Source: Desulfobacteraceae bacterium
GTDB taxonomy: Bacteria; Desulfobacterota; Desulfobacteria; Desulfobacterales; JACKCP01
NCBI GenBank assembly: GCA_020633955.1
Contig: JACKCP010000014.1
Span: 1-62,882 of the forward strand
Reading direction: 5' to 3'
DNA length: 62,882 nucleotides
In this document: positions 23,522 to 33,223 of the stretch, one piece after another
How positions within the stretch are numbered: the stretch's first letter is position 1
How the letters are laid out: each line of letters begins with the position of its first letter
Position numbers and translations under genes: made by a program
The notes under the pieces: generated by a model
Seen by the model: only the letters and a program-made list of their open reading frames with translations
The model's database searches: none
What the model was told of the DNA's origin: nothing

Positions 23522-26016
23522 TAAACTTTGTCCATTTCTTTAATTTTATATATTTTTAATTTTCTTGTATCATCTTTATCGAAATTTAAAACATGGGTAA
23601 GAAAAATTTCAGGTCTTAATGTTTTACCATTTTCAGATAAAATTTTCATTTTTATTTTACCTGTGTCTGTTATTTCAACTTTACCAAACCAGTATTTAAG
23701 GTCATAAACCCGTGGTTTTTTCTTTTTTAAAAGAGTTATTTCAAAAGTATTTAATAAATTGAATTCACTTATCTTATTTACATAATTTTCTATATTATTC
23801 AAGTTAACTTCATATATAGATATATAATCAGGATAAAATTTGAATTTTTTATCTCTTTTTTCGATATCTTTTACATATAAACCCTCAGGAAGGGTTTTAT
23901 TGAGATTAAAAAGAAGTTTTTCAATATCAGTATCGTAACAGTCAACAGTCATTACCTCACAAAAGCTTTCCATTCCAAGGGGTAGGGCGTCTTTGAAATT
24001 CATTTTAGGTTTTGGATGAAAACCTTTGGTAAAATCAAATTTTAATCTGCTTCTGTCAAAAGCTCTCTGAAATATACCTATTAACTCAAGATGGCCGAAA
24101 TACGCCGCATTTCCTCTTTTTTCAAATAAAATTTTAAGTCTGTAAATATTTTTTCCAATTTCATCGGGTAACAGAGCTGTTTCATTAATTTCTTCAATAA
24201 CACCTGATTTATCAAAAATTTTCGGATATATTTTTTTAAAGTCACATACACCGCATCCGCTGCAGTCAGAAATTCGGCAGTCCTTTGTAACAACAGCTTT
24301 TTTTGAATTTTCAAGCTCTCTCAATAAATATTTTTTTGTAACTCCAATATCTATTTTATCCCAGGGAAGGCTTGATTTGGTATCTCTTTTATCTATAAAC
24401 CTGTCTATATCAATTCCAAGACTTTCTACACACTCAATCCATTTTTCATAATTAAAATGCTCTGTCCATCCGTCAAGATGACATCCTGATTCATATGCCT
24501 TCACTATGAGAGGAGCAAGAGATCTGTCACCTCTTGAAAAAAGACCTTCAAGTCTTGTATGTTCAGGATCCTGCCACTTTACACTCACTCCCCTTATTTT
24601 AAGGTTGTTTTTAAGATAAAGAAAGTTTTCCATCGACTCTTCACGGCTTAACAGTCTTTCCCACTGAAAAGGAGTATGGGGTTTTGGTATAAACGTTGTG
24701 AGACTCACATTAATCTGACATCTTCTCGCTTCAGGAAGAAACTTGAGTTTTTTTACCAGCATAATCAGTTCATCAAGATCTTCCTTTGTCTCAGTTGGAA
24801 GACCTGTCATGAAATAAAGCTTTATTATCTGCCACCCCATGTCAAAGGCACTTTTTACAGTATTTACAATTTCTTCTTCACTCAGATCCTTGTTAATGAC
24901 GTCTCTCAGTCTTTGTGAGCCTGCTTCGGGTGCTATTGTAAAACCCGTTTTTCTGACCTTTTGAATTTCTTCCATCAGCTCTTTTGTAAGCCTTCCGGCT
25001 CTTATAGAAGGAAGAGAAACAGACCTTGCCTCTTTCATGTATCTTTTCATGAGAAAAAACAATAATTCAGGAAAACAGGTGTAGTCTCCCGTACTCAGAG
25101 ATAACAGAGATAAATCCTCATACCCGGTGTTTTCAATGGATTTTTCTGCAATTTCCAGAAGCTTTTTAACGCTTCTTTCCCTTACAGGCCTGTAAATCAT
25201 TCCAGCCTGGCAAAATCTGCAGCCTCTTGTGCATCCCCTTGAAATTTCCAGTCTTAATCTGTCATGAACAGGTCTTCCGTATGGTATTACTGGTGCTACA
25301 GGAAAAGGTGCGTCTTCAAGATCAGTGATTTTTCTTTTTTCAACCTTTGAATATTCGTCATATTTATAATCATTAAACAGATTTTTATTTTTTTTATCTT
25401 CAAAAAACAAAGGAACATAAACACCTTTTATATCTTTTACCGAATACAAGAGATCGTATTTTTTTCTGCTGGTGTTTTTTTTCCATTCAATTATTTTTTC
25501 CGATATTTCAAGTATTGCCTCTTCTCCATCACCTACAAGCACGAAATCAAAAAAATCCGCAACAGGCTCAGGATTTACCATGCAAGGTCCCCCAGCAATT
25601 ACAAGGGGAAAACTTTCATCTCTTTGTGAAGAATAAAAAGGTATATTTCCAAGATCCAGAATTTCTAGAACTCCTGTATAGTTTAGTTCATATAAAAGAG
25701 AAAAACCTATAATATCAAATTCTTTTAATGGTTTCTTGGTTTCAAGTCCTCCGATTGAAATATTATTTTCTATCAGCTGATCTCTCATGTCGGGTGACGG
25801 AACAAAAACCCTTTGAGCATAAATATCCTTGTGACTGTTTAAAATATCGTAAAGAATCTGAATTCCGAAGTGTGATGATCCGATCTCGTAGAGGTCTGGA
25901 AATGCAAGAGCAAAATTTAAAAGAACTTCTTCATCATTTTTTTTTACAGCATTTACTTCATTTCCAAGATAAGTTCCCGGGTTGTTAATATTTAAATACA
26001 AATTTTTATATCTCAT
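23521..26016 (-). CDS. TIGR03960-family radical SAM protein with C-terminal DUF2344 domain
   Basis: 831 aa. An N-terminal B12-binding-like region (residues ~1-190, FPDLYEIGSSHFGIQILYDI) precedes the radical SAM core with SRGCTRGCRFCQAG (~255), whose CxxxCxxC binds the [4Fe-4S] cluster. A further cysteine group, DCRISDCSGCGVC (~577-590), comes next. The last ~200 residues (FEKRGNAAYFGHLELIGIFQ, GFHPKPKMNF) are the TIGR03936/DUF2344 domain. Fusion of the two parts and pairing with RNase G are typical. The reaction is unknown; a role in RNA or ribosome modification has been suggested by context. Confidence 0.93.
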   Translation of the reverse strand: MRYKNLYLNINNPGTYLGNEVNAVKKNDEEVLLNFALAFPDLYEIGSSHFGIQILYDILNSHKDIYAQRVFVPSPDMRDQLIENNISIGGLETKKPLKEFDIIGFSLLYELNYTGVLEILDLGNIPFYSSQRDESFPLVIAGGPCMVNPEPVADFFDFVLVGDGEEAILEISEKIIEWKKNTSRKKYDLLYSVKDIKGVYVPLFFEDKKNKNLFNDYKYDEYSKVEKRKITDLEDAPFPVAPVIPYGRPVHDRLRLEISRGCTRGCRFCQAGMIYRPVRERSVKKLLEIAEKSIENTGYEDLSLLSLSTGDYTCFPELLFFLMKRYMKEARSVSLPSIRAGRLTKELMEEIQKVRKTGFTIAPEAGSQRLRDVINKDLSEEEIVNTVKSAFDMGWQIIKLYFMTGLPTETKEDLDELIMLVKKLKFLPEARRCQINVSLTTFIPKPHTPFQWERLLSREESMENFLYLKNNLKIRGVSVKWQDPEHTRLEGLFSRGDRSLAPLIVKAYESGCHLDGWTEHFNYEKWIECVESLGIDIDRFIDKRDTKSSLPWDKIDIGVTKKYLLRELENSKKAVVTKDCRISDCSGCGVCDFKKIYPKIFDKSGVIEEINETALLPDEIGKNIYRLKILFEKRGNAAYFGHLELIGIFQRAFDRSRLKFDFTKGFHPKPKMNFKDALPLGMESFCEVMTVDCYDTDIEKLLFNLNKTLPEGLYVKDIEKRDKKFKFYPDYISIYEVNLNNIENYVNKISEFNLLNTFEITLLKKKKPRVYDLKYWFGKVEITDTGKIKMKILSENGKTLRPEIFLTHVLNFDKDDTRKLKIYKIKEMDKV

Positions 26017-26092
26017 TTATTTTTTTCCGATTATTAAAATTCTTTTTTTATAAAAACAGAATCAAACAGATTTTTTAAATATAACCAAAACA

Positions 26093-26113
26093 GTGACATC
26101 AGAAAACTGTCAC
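26093..26113. terminator. weak hairpin after prmA
   Basis: GTGACA and TGTCAC form a 6-bp stem with a 9-nt loop, 35 bp after the prmA stop on the minus strand, followed by TGTTTTGG. It may only partly stop transcription into the radical SAM gene. Confidence 0.4.
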
Positions 26114-26147
26114 AAAAGACCGTTTTGAATCAGCCAAAAGATAGTAT

Positions 26148-27056
26148 TCAAAAACATCCTCTGATTGCAATCCATCCATTATCATTGTATATTTTTTCAG
26201 GCTTTATATTAAATTCTTCCATTTTTTTTATTACCATATCCTTTTTATCTTCAATTATTCCTGAAAAAATAAATTTTGTATTTTCCTTTGAAACAAAAAA
26301 AAGATCAGGAATTAGTTCTACTATTACCTCGGCAAGAATATTGGCAGTGACTACATCAAACTTCCCTTTTACAGAACTTAAAAGGTTGGAGGTGAATACA
26401 TCATATTTTGAAGGATCTGTATTGTTAAGTTTCATATTTTCTTTTGAAATTTCCACAGCTGTTACATCATTGTCAATTCCGGTAACAAAAGAGGCTCCGC
26501 ATTTTTCTGCGGCAATCATTAAAATTCCGGATCCGCATCCAATATCAAGAACAGTATCATTGTTTTTTACTGTTTCCTCAATCATTTTTACACAAAGACT
26601 TGTAGTTGCGTGGGATCCGCTTCCAAAGGCCATCCCAGGATCAATATTTATAACTATTTTATAGTCCTTTTCCAGTTCCCTCCAGGTAGGTTTTATTACA
26701 ATATTTTCTGAAATTTCAACTGGATAAAAAAACTCTTTCCACGAACTGGACCAGTCTTCCTCTAAAATATCTTTTATTTGAAAGTCCGTATTAACATTAA
26801 AATCTCTTAAAATTTCTGAAACATCTTTTTTAATTAATTCAATTTTTTCAGGTTCCAGAGAACTTATATAACCAGAAACCGAAAAATTATCACTCACAAC
26901 CGGATCATCTCCCCATTCATCATTTAGTTCCACAGGAGTTTCAATAACAACTCCGGTTATACTGTTTCTGTAAAAACAGTCTGCAATCAGCTCAGATATC
27001 ATTTCCGGATCATTTTCAGATTCAAAGACAATTTTTAACTCTTTAAGTTTATTCAT
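26148..27056 (-). CDS. prmA: ribosomal protein L11 methyltransferase
   Basis: 302 aa. SAM-dependent methyltransferase with motif I VLDIGCGSGILMIAAEKCGA (~165-184), preceded by the PrmA-specific INIDPGMAFGSGSHATTSLC, and the TANILAEVIVEL motif. It trimethylates L11 on the 50S subunit. AAGGATG precedes the ATG. Upstream is the divergent ribbon-helix-helix gene. Confidence 0.95.
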   Translation of the reverse strand: MNKLKELKIVFESENDPEMISELIADCFYRNSITGVVIETPVELNDEWGDDPVVSDNFSVSGYISSLEPEKIELIKKDVSEILRDFNVNTDFQIKDILEEDWSSSWKEFFYPVEISENIVIKPTWRELEKDYKIVINIDPGMAFGSGSHATTSLCVKMIEETVKNNDTVLDIGCGSGILMIAAEKCGASFVTGIDNDVTAVEISKENMKLNNTDPSKYDVFTSNLLSSVKGKFDVVTANILAEVIVELIPDLFFVSKENTKFIFSGIIEDKKDMVIKKMEEFNIKPEKIYNDNGWIAIRGCF

Positions 27057-27191
27057 ATTTAAACATCCTTTTCATCACAATATAAACAGCTAAATTCATT
27101 ATCATTTTTTATATAAAATTTTTATTTAAATTTTAAAATTTATTCATATACCAGTTCATTAGTATTGATCATAGCTTTTTCTTCTGTTAAA

Positions 27192-27233
27192 TAATACATA
27201 ATTAAATTTTAATACGTATTATTTTTTTAATAC
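27192..27233 (+). promoter_or_regulatory. array of TAATAC half-sites before ribbon-helix-helix gene
   Basis: TAATAC occurs at 27192, 27210 and 27228, exactly 18 bp apart, and the middle one is followed at once by its complement, giving the palindrome TAATACGTATTA (27210-27221). The array sits immediately before the strong ribosome site of a gene encoding a ribbon-helix-helix protein. Such proteins bind short repeated half-sites cooperatively, so this is probably its own operator (inference). Confidence 0.7.
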
Positions 27234-27243
27234 GGAGGTAATA

Positions 27244-27723
27244 ATGGCAAAAAAAGTGACTTTAAGCGTACCTGATGATCTGCATGAAAAAATGGATAAA
27301 TGGAGATCATCCATAAATTTTTCAAAAGTTTTTCAAAAAACAATAAATTCAATAATTTCTACAAAGGAGGGTTTTAATAAAAGACTTAATGAAGACGCAG
27401 ATCTGTCCAGTATTCTTTCACGACTAAAAAAAGAAAAAGAAGATATTGAAGAAAAGTATAAGCAGATAGGTAAAAAATTAGGGCTTGAATGGTCCAAAGC
27501 AGCACATTACTCGGATCTTATTTATGCCTTAAAAATTAATCCAACCAAGGATCCAACAAAAGATGAAAGGCTTGGAAGTTATTTTAATGAAATAATTTCT
27601 AAAGATCCTTACTTAAAAGCAAAGAAAATTATTGAAGATAAAAATACAGATATTATCAAACTGATTTCCGGTTGGAAAGAATCAGTTAACGAATTCTGGC
27701 ATAATATAAAGGATAAATTATGA
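27244..27723 (+). CDS. ribbon-helix-helix N-terminal domain protein of unknown function
   Basis: 159 aa. Residues 1-45 look like a CopG/Arc-type ribbon-helix-helix (KKVTLSVPDDLHEKMDKWRS: beta-strand then helix). The rest is charged and mainly helical, with a likely coiled coil at ~58-80 (ILSRLKKEKEDIEEKYKQIG). I do not recognise the C-terminal part. AGGAGGT-like ribosome site (ACGGAGGTAATA). Its stop overlaps the start of the acyltransferase gene (ATGA), so the two are translationally coupled. It probably represses its own transcript through the TAATAC repeats. Confidence 0.68.
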   Translation: MAKKVTLSVPDDLHEKMDKWRSSINFSKVFQKTINSIISTKEGFNKRLNEDADLSSILSRLKKEKEDIEEKYKQIGKKLGLEWSKAAHYSDLIYALKINPTKDPTKDERLGSYFNEIISKDPYLKAKKIIEDKNTDIIKLISGWKESVNEFWHNIKDKL

Positions 27724-28490
27724 TATTTACTGATATTTCATTAAAATTTAAAGAATACAGATCACCTTTATTAAAATTACTTTACTATCTATACCAGCCT
27801 TATAAATGGCTTTTTTTTGTTCCTTTTCTCATAATAATGAATTTTGCTATTTTTATTTTTATACCGTTTACAGCATTTTTCTGTCCAAAATATCTGGATC
27901 TTTTAGCTGTTATATGGTCTCGATTAAGCCTTTTTGCAACTCCGGTTTTCACCGAAATTAAAGGAAAGGAAAACATTGAAAGGGATAAATCATATATAAT
28001 TGTTGCAAATCATTCAAGCCAGTATGATATATTTGTATTGTATGGATGGCTTGGAATTCCTTTTAAATGGGTAATGAAGGAAGAACTAAGAAAAGTTCCT
28101 GTAATAGGTTATTTTTGTGAAGTTGCAGGACATATTTTCATAGACAGATCAAAGCCTGATGAAGCAATAAAAAGAATAAACAATGCAAAAGAAAATCTGA
28201 TAAAGGAAAATAAATCCATCCTGTTTTTTCCTGAAGGAACCAGAAGTCTTGACGGAAGAGTTAAAAACTTTAAAAAAGGCGCTTTTCAACTTGCCCTTGA
28301 AATGAAAATACCTGTACTTCCAGTTACAATAAAAGGAACACATTCAATTCTTCCATCAAAAACAACTGATCTTTTACCTGGAAGGGCTGAATTAATAATT
28401 CATAAACCAATCAATGTTGAAGATTTGGATAAAAACAGTATTAATGGTCTTATTTACAAAACAAAATCTATAATTGAAAGCAGTCTTTAA
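27720..28490 (+). CDS. plsC: 1-acyl-sn-glycerol-3-phosphate acyltransferase family protein
   Basis: 256 aa, PlsC family. Two N-terminal hydrophobic stretches (~25-55), the catalytic HSSQYD (HX4D, His98-Asp103), the substrate motif FPEGTRS (~170-176) and a downstream IPVLPVTIKG match lysophosphatidate acyltransferases. It adds the second acyl chain in phospholipid synthesis at the inner membrane. It overlaps the ribbon-helix-helix gene by 4 bp. That pairing is unusual and hints at regulated lipid acylation. Confidence 0.92.
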   Translation: MIFTDISLKFKEYRSPLLKLLYYLYQPYKWLFFVPFLIIMNFAIFIFIPFTAFFCPKYLDLLAVIWSRLSLFATPVFTEIKGKENIERDKSYIIVANHSSQYDIFVLYGWLGIPFKWVMKEELRKVPVIGYFCEVAGHIFIDRSKPDEAIKRINNAKENLIKENKSILFFPEGTRSLDGRVKNFKKGAFQLALEMKIPVLPVTIKGTHSILPSKTTDLLPGRAELIIHKPINVEDLDKNSINGLIYKTKSIIESSL

Positions 28491-28530
28491 ACTTTTTCAG
28501 TTCAACTTAAAATTAGAAGATCATAAAATA

Positions 28531-28559
28531 AAAAAACTGTCCTTAATAGACAGTTTTTT
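28531..28559. terminator. terminator after plsC
   Basis: AAAAAACTGTC pairs with GACAGTTTTTT around a 7-nt loop, 40 bp after the plsC stop, ending in a T-run. Confidence 0.9.
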
Positions 28560-28565
28560 TATTTA

Positions 28566-28695
28566 GTGACTGGACTAATTTACCCATTTCTAAGTCAGAT
28601 TGAAAATCTTTACCATCTAAATCCCCCATAAATCCTTAAGATTAAAAATTTTATCTAACTTGAAAAGAACAAATAATAGCCGTTATAGTACAATT
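28566..28695. repeat. decayed family 2 repeat
   Basis: Aligns along its length with the element at 59582: TACCCATTTCTAAGTCAGAT against GTCCATTTCTGCGTCAGAAT, then TTAAAAATTTTATCTAACTT against GTTAAATTTTTCATCTTCCT, then GAACAAATAATAGCCGTT against GAACAAAAAATTATCGTT. Many substitutions mark it as old. Nothing else is seen in this gap. Confidence 0.6.
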
Positions 28696-28708
28696 AAAAA
28701 TAAATTTA

Positions 28709-30751
28709 TTAAAATCTGAATTTTGTAACAGCTTCTCTTAATTTATTTGCAAATTTTCCCAAAACTTCAGCACTTTCAGATAACCTGTTAGTTCTATTTG
28801 TTATCATATCAGCAAATACATCCACTTCAGAAATATCTGATGCTATTGATTTTGCAAATTCAAAGCTTTCCTTAATATTTTCATTTACTTCATCAATACC
28901 TGTTGAAGCCTGAGAAATATTTTTTGCAATTTCATTTGTTGAAACAGACTGCTCTTCAACTGCTGAAGCAATAGTAGAAACTATCTCATCAATTCCTGAA
29001 ATTACTGAACTTATTTCTTCAATTCCTTTTACCGTAATATCGGTATTATTCTGAATCCCAGAAATTTTATTTTTTATTTCTTCAGTAGCCTTTGTAGTTT
29101 GAGATGCCAGTTCTTTAATTTCAGAGGCAACAACAGCAAAACCTTTACCAGCTTCTCCAGCCCTTGCAGCTTCAATTGTTGCGTTCAAAGCCAAAAGGTT
29201 TGTCTGTTCAGATATATCAGTTATGACTTCTATAACCCGGTTTATTTCATCTGCTGCCTGTTTTAATTCCATAACCTGATTGCTGGTATTTTCACTTCTT
29301 TCAACTGCCTTTCTTGTAATATCTCTTGCTTTTGAAGTATTTATGGCTATTTCATTTATAGTTGAATTCATTTCTTCTGCTGCAACAGAAACCATATTTA
29401 CATTTGAAGATGTATAATCCGTTGTTTCTGTCAGATTCATCATATTATCTCTCATTTTATCTGCTGCAATTGTTACAGATTTTGATTTATCAACCAGCTT
29501 TAAAACAGTATCCTTAGCAGACTCAGATATTTTATTAAGTTCATCTGAGGATTCAAATAATGAATTGCCTGTATCAGAAATATCAGACATCATTATACCC
29601 AGATCTTCTTTTGTTCTGTTAAAAGACATCATCAGTTTTCCGATTTCATCTTTTCTGTCAAGATTTAATTCGGCAGTAAAGTCGCCTTTTGCCATTTTTT
29701 CTGAAAAATAAAGACTCTCATATACAGGTTTTGTAATTGCTCTGGTGAGAAAAAAACCAAAACCAATGCTTATCAAAAAAGTTAAGACAAAACCCATTAA
29801 AATTCTTTTAGAAGCAAGATTAATTTTATCAACAGTATTTTTTACTGATTTTATTGTGTTTTCTATATCTTTTTGTACTGAAAGCGAAGCTGTTTCAAGT
29901 ATTTTTTCAGCAGAATCACTTAACCTTGACTCGAAAACATTAAGAGATTCCCAACTTGAAATAAGAATATTTGCTGATTCCTTAAATGTAACAGCTCCTT
30001 TTTTTATACCCTTTATTTTATCAAGAGAATCATTGTCTGAAGTTGACAATTCAAGCATATCAACATCATTTAAGATAAGATCAAAAATATTTACAGATTC
30101 TTTTAAAAGAGATATATCTCTTTCTGCAAAAGCCTTTTCAGCCTTTTTTTCAAGAAGTGTTCCAAAAGAAATAATATCATTAAGAGATGAAATCTTGTCA
30201 AAATATTCTGAAATTTTATCCTTATCAGGATTTTTACTGGAAACCTCGCCATAATACATCTCTTTTTCAGATTCCAAAAAATCAAGACAATTGGTTCTGT
30301 ATATTTCAGATGCTTCATTTAATTTATTTCTATGAATTTGAATATTCTCTATTTTATCTGAAGATCCTTCAATGAACTCTTCAAAAACCTTTATCTGATT
30401 ATTCAAAACTCTGGCAGAATCTTTAATTCCAGGTATATTAAACGACTTTTCAGATAATTTTTTTGCTTCTTCCATATATTTTTTTACATTTAAAAAACTT
30501 TTTTCAACATCTCCAAGAAATTTTTTATCCCTTGTATAAATATATCCGCGCATTGAATAAACTGTATTATTAAGATTTCTTTCAATGTTTGTATAAATTG
30601 AAACATCAGGCATAAATTCATTTTGAAGAATAAGGGATTCATTTTGTATAGACTTCATTTTAATTATTGTTACACCAAATAAAACAGCAACAATAAAAAG
30701 AATAGTTCCAAGACTTAAACCAATTTTTAAAGAGAGCTTTAAATTTTTCAC
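28709..30751 (-). CDS. methyl-accepting chemotaxis protein
   Basis: 680 aa. Membrane helix near residues 9-30, a periplasmic helical sensing domain (~31-312), second helix ~313-335, a HAMP domain (~336-390), and a cytoplasmic signalling domain with the conserved hairpin tip EQTNLLALNATIEAARAGEA (around 510). The start is GTG at 30751 with GAGG upstream. It reports a stimulus to CheA/CheW; the ligand is unknown. It stands alone beside gyrB. Confidence 0.94.
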   Translation of the reverse strand: MKNLKLSLKIGLSLGTILFIVAVLFGVTIIKMKSIQNESLILQNEFMPDVSIYTNIERNLNNTVYSMRGYIYTRDKKFLGDVEKSFLNVKKYMEEAKKLSEKSFNIPGIKDSARVLNNQIKVFEEFIEGSSDKIENIQIHRNKLNEASEIYRTNCLDFLESEKEMYYGEVSSKNPDKDKISEYFDKISSLNDIISFGTLLEKKAEKAFAERDISLLKESVNIFDLILNDVDMLELSTSDNDSLDKIKGIKKGAVTFKESANILISSWESLNVFESRLSDSAEKILETASLSVQKDIENTIKSVKNTVDKINLASKRILMGFVLTFLISIGFGFFLTRAITKPVYESLYFSEKMAKGDFTAELNLDRKDEIGKLMMSFNRTKEDLGIMMSDISDTGNSLFESSDELNKISESAKDTVLKLVDKSKSVTIAADKMRDNMMNLTETTDYTSSNVNMVSVAAEEMNSTINEIAINTSKARDITRKAVERSENTSNQVMELKQAADEINRVIEVITDISEQTNLLALNATIEAARAGEAGKGFAVVASEIKELASQTTKATEEIKNKISGIQNNTDITVKGIEEISSVISGIDEIVSTIASAVEEQSVSTNEIAKNISQASTGIDEVNENIKESFEFAKSIASDISEVDVFADMITNRTNRLSESAEVLGKFANKLREAVTKFRF

Positions 30752-30768
30752 AATAAAACCTCGTTAAT

Positions 30769-33204
30769 TTAATAATCTAAAGTTGAAACTTCCAGAGCAT
30801 GTGTTTTAATAAAATTTCTTCTTGGCTCAACTTCATCGCCCATTAGAAGAGAAAATATTTCATCAGCTGCTTCAGCATCTTCTACCTTAACCTGCAGAAG
30901 CTGTCTTGTTGAAGGATCCATTGTAGTTTCCCACAGCTGATCAGGGTTCATTTCTCCAAGACCCTTGTATCTCTGAATGGATACTCCTTTTTTTGCTTCT
31001 TCCATAGCCTTGTTGTAAAACTCCCTTAGAGTTTCACATTTTACAACAGAAGTACCTTCTTTTGTTCCGATATGAAAAGGAAGATTATAATATTTCTCAA
31101 TTATACTCCAGTCTGACAGTATACTCTGATATTCCTTTGAAAAAACAAGTCTTCTTGAAATTCTTACCGGTTTTTTCTCTCTTACTCTTGAAGACTCTTC
31201 TGATTCATGATCTTCTTCAACTTCAGGCGGAGTTAGGGTAAGTTCAAAAATATCCTTTTCTTCATTCCAGATAAATTCATCTATAACAAAATTGCTTTGT
31301 TCAAATTTATCTCTTAAAAGACTCATTTTTTCTTCATCCCTTAAGTAATCCTTATCAGATACTTTTTCATCAAGCAAAATTTTTACAATTCTTTTTTCAA
31401 ATCCCATATTATCAAGTGAAGCAAGATTTTCATAAAGGCTTATAAGTTTTAAAATAAATTCAAAAGCTTCACTGTCTTCAAGTTTTTTGTTTTCTTCTCC
31501 TGATTCAACATATTTAAATTCACAGAATCTCGATACAAGATATTCATTAAATCCTGATTCATTTTTCAGATAGATTCCCTTTTTCCCTTTACCTATTCTG
31601 TAAAGAGGAGGCTGGGCTATATACAGATACCCTTTTTCTATTATTTCAGGCATATGTCTGTAAAAAAAGGTTAAAAGAAGGGTTCTTATATGAGCACCGT
31701 CTACATCGGCGTCAGTCATTATGAAAATTTTATGATATCTTATTTTATCAATTTCATAATCGTCTCTTCCTATCCCGGCTCCAAGGGCTGTAATCATATT
31801 TTTTATTTCATCTGATTTTAAAAGCTTGTCAAACCTGGCTTTTTCAACATTCAATATTTTTCCTTTAAGGGGAAGTATAGCCTGAAATCTTCTGTCTCTT
31901 GCCTGCTTTGCAGAACCTCCGGCAGAATCACCCTCAACAAGATAAAGTTCTTTTTCTTCAGGTTTGTTAGACTGACAGTCTGCAAGCTTTCCTGGAAGAG
32001 TGGTGTCTCCAATATTTGACTTGCTTCTTGCAAGGTCTCTTGCTCTTTTTGCAGCATCCCTTGCTCTTGCGGCCTCAACAGCCTTTGCAATGATTTTTCT
32101 TGCATTTGAAGGATTTTCTTCAAGATATATTGCAAGTTTTTCATTTACAAGAGATTCTACAATACCCTTTACTTCACTGTTTCCAAGTTTTGTTTTTGTC
32201 TGACCTTCAAATTTCGGCTCTTTGAGTTTTACACTTATTACTGCAGAAAGTCCTTCCCTTACATCATCCCCGGATATTTTGGTTCTCTGATTTTTTGGAA
32301 GACTGTCGCTGTTTGCATAATTATTCAAGGTTCTTGTAAGAGCACCTTTAAACCCGCTTAAATGATATCCTCCTTCAGAGGTATTGATGTTGTTTGCAAA
32401 AGTATAGATTTTTTCGTTAAAAGTATCATTATACTGAATTGCCACCTCTACAAAGACATCTTCATCAGTTCCTTCTATAATTATCGGATCATGAATGGCA
32501 GAGCAGTGTTTATTCAAAAATTCGACATAGGTCTTAATTCCGCCTTCGTACATGAAACTGTTTTTTTCATCTGATCTTTCATCTTCAATGGAAATTCTTA
32601 TTCCCTTGTTAAGAAAGGCTAATTCCCTCATTCTTCTTGACAGAACTTCATAGTTGAAATTATTGGTGGACATTATTGTTATGTCAGGAGAAAAATGAAT
32701 TTTTGTACCATTTTGATCAGTTGAACCAATAATTTCAAGCTCAGTTATTTTTTTACCTTTGGAAAATTTCTGATTGTATATGTTTCCGTTTTTCCAGATT
32801 GTCATGTCAAGGTTTTCAGAAAGGGCATTGACAACTGAAATACCTACCCCGTGAAGACCTCCTGAGACCTTGTATGTATCATTGTCAAATTTTCCTCCGG
32901 CGTGAAGTTTTGTAAGAACAACTTCTGCAGCAGGAACACCTTCCTTTTCATGAAGATCAACAGGAATCCCTCTTCCGTTGTCTGTTACTGTTACACTGTT
33001 ATCTGTATGAATTTTAATATCTATTTCTGTGCAGTATCCCGCCATGGCTTCATCTATACTGTTGTCAACAACTTCATATACCAGATGATGAAGACCGGGC
33101 TCATCTGTATTTCCAATATACATTGAAGGCCTTTTTCTTACAGCTTCAAGACCTTCAAGTATTTTTATACTTCCTGCATTATATTCTCTTTTTATATCCG
33201 ACAT
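30769..33204 (-). CDS. gyrB: DNA gyrase subunit B
   Basis: 811 aa. GHKL ATPase domain (EVVDNSIDEAMAGYCTEID, DNGRGIPVDLHEKEGVPAAE, GGLHGVGISVVNALS), transducer, TOPRIM with EGDSAGGSAKQARDRRFQAI (~420) and DADVDGAHIRTLLLTFF, and the C-terminal QRYKGLGEMNPDQLWETTMD. AAGGAAG precedes the ATG, 20 bp after dnaN. Supplies ATPase for negative supercoiling with GyrA, which is not in this window. Confidence 0.98.
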   Translation of the reverse strand: MSDIKREYNAGSIKILEGLEAVRKRPSMYIGNTDEPGLHHLVYEVVDNSIDEAMAGYCTEIDIKIHTDNSVTVTDNGRGIPVDLHEKEGVPAAEVVLTKLHAGGKFDNDTYKVSGGLHGVGISVVNALSENLDMTIWKNGNIYNQKFSKGKKITELEIIGSTDQNGTKIHFSPDITIMSTNNFNYEVLSRRMRELAFLNKGIRISIEDERSDEKNSFMYEGGIKTYVEFLNKHCSAIHDPIIIEGTDEDVFVEVAIQYNDTFNEKIYTFANNINTSEGGYHLSGFKGALTRTLNNYANSDSLPKNQRTKISGDDVREGLSAVISVKLKEPKFEGQTKTKLGNSEVKGIVESLVNEKLAIYLEENPSNARKIIAKAVEAARARDAAKRARDLARSKSNIGDTTLPGKLADCQSNKPEEKELYLVEGDSAGGSAKQARDRRFQAILPLKGKILNVEKARFDKLLKSDEIKNMITALGAGIGRDDYEIDKIRYHKIFIMTDADVDGAHIRTLLLTFFYRHMPEIIEKGYLYIAQPPLYRIGKGKKGIYLKNESGFNEYLVSRFCEFKYVESGEENKKLEDSEAFEFILKLISLYENLASLDNMGFEKRIVKILLDEKVSDKDYLRDEEKMSLLRDKFEQSNFVIDEFIWNEEKDIFELTLTPPEVEEDHESEESSRVREKKPVRISRRLVFSKEYQSILSDWSIIEKYYNLPFHIGTKEGTSVVKCETLREFYNKAMEEAKKGVSIQRYKGLGEMNPDQLWETTMDPSTRQLLQVKVEDAEAADEIFSLLMGDEVEPRRNFIKTHALEVSTLDY

Positions 33205-33223
33205 TTTTTACTTCCTTAAATTA

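Noticed and set aside
26125..26664. 179-codon open frame on the + strand
   Set aside because: Antisense to prmA, whose methyltransferase motifs are intact on the minus strand.
29745..30254. 169-codon open frame on the + strand
   Set aside because: Antisense to the helical sensing domain of the MCP gene; Ser/Phe-rich translation is typical of the complement of Lys/Glu-rich helices.
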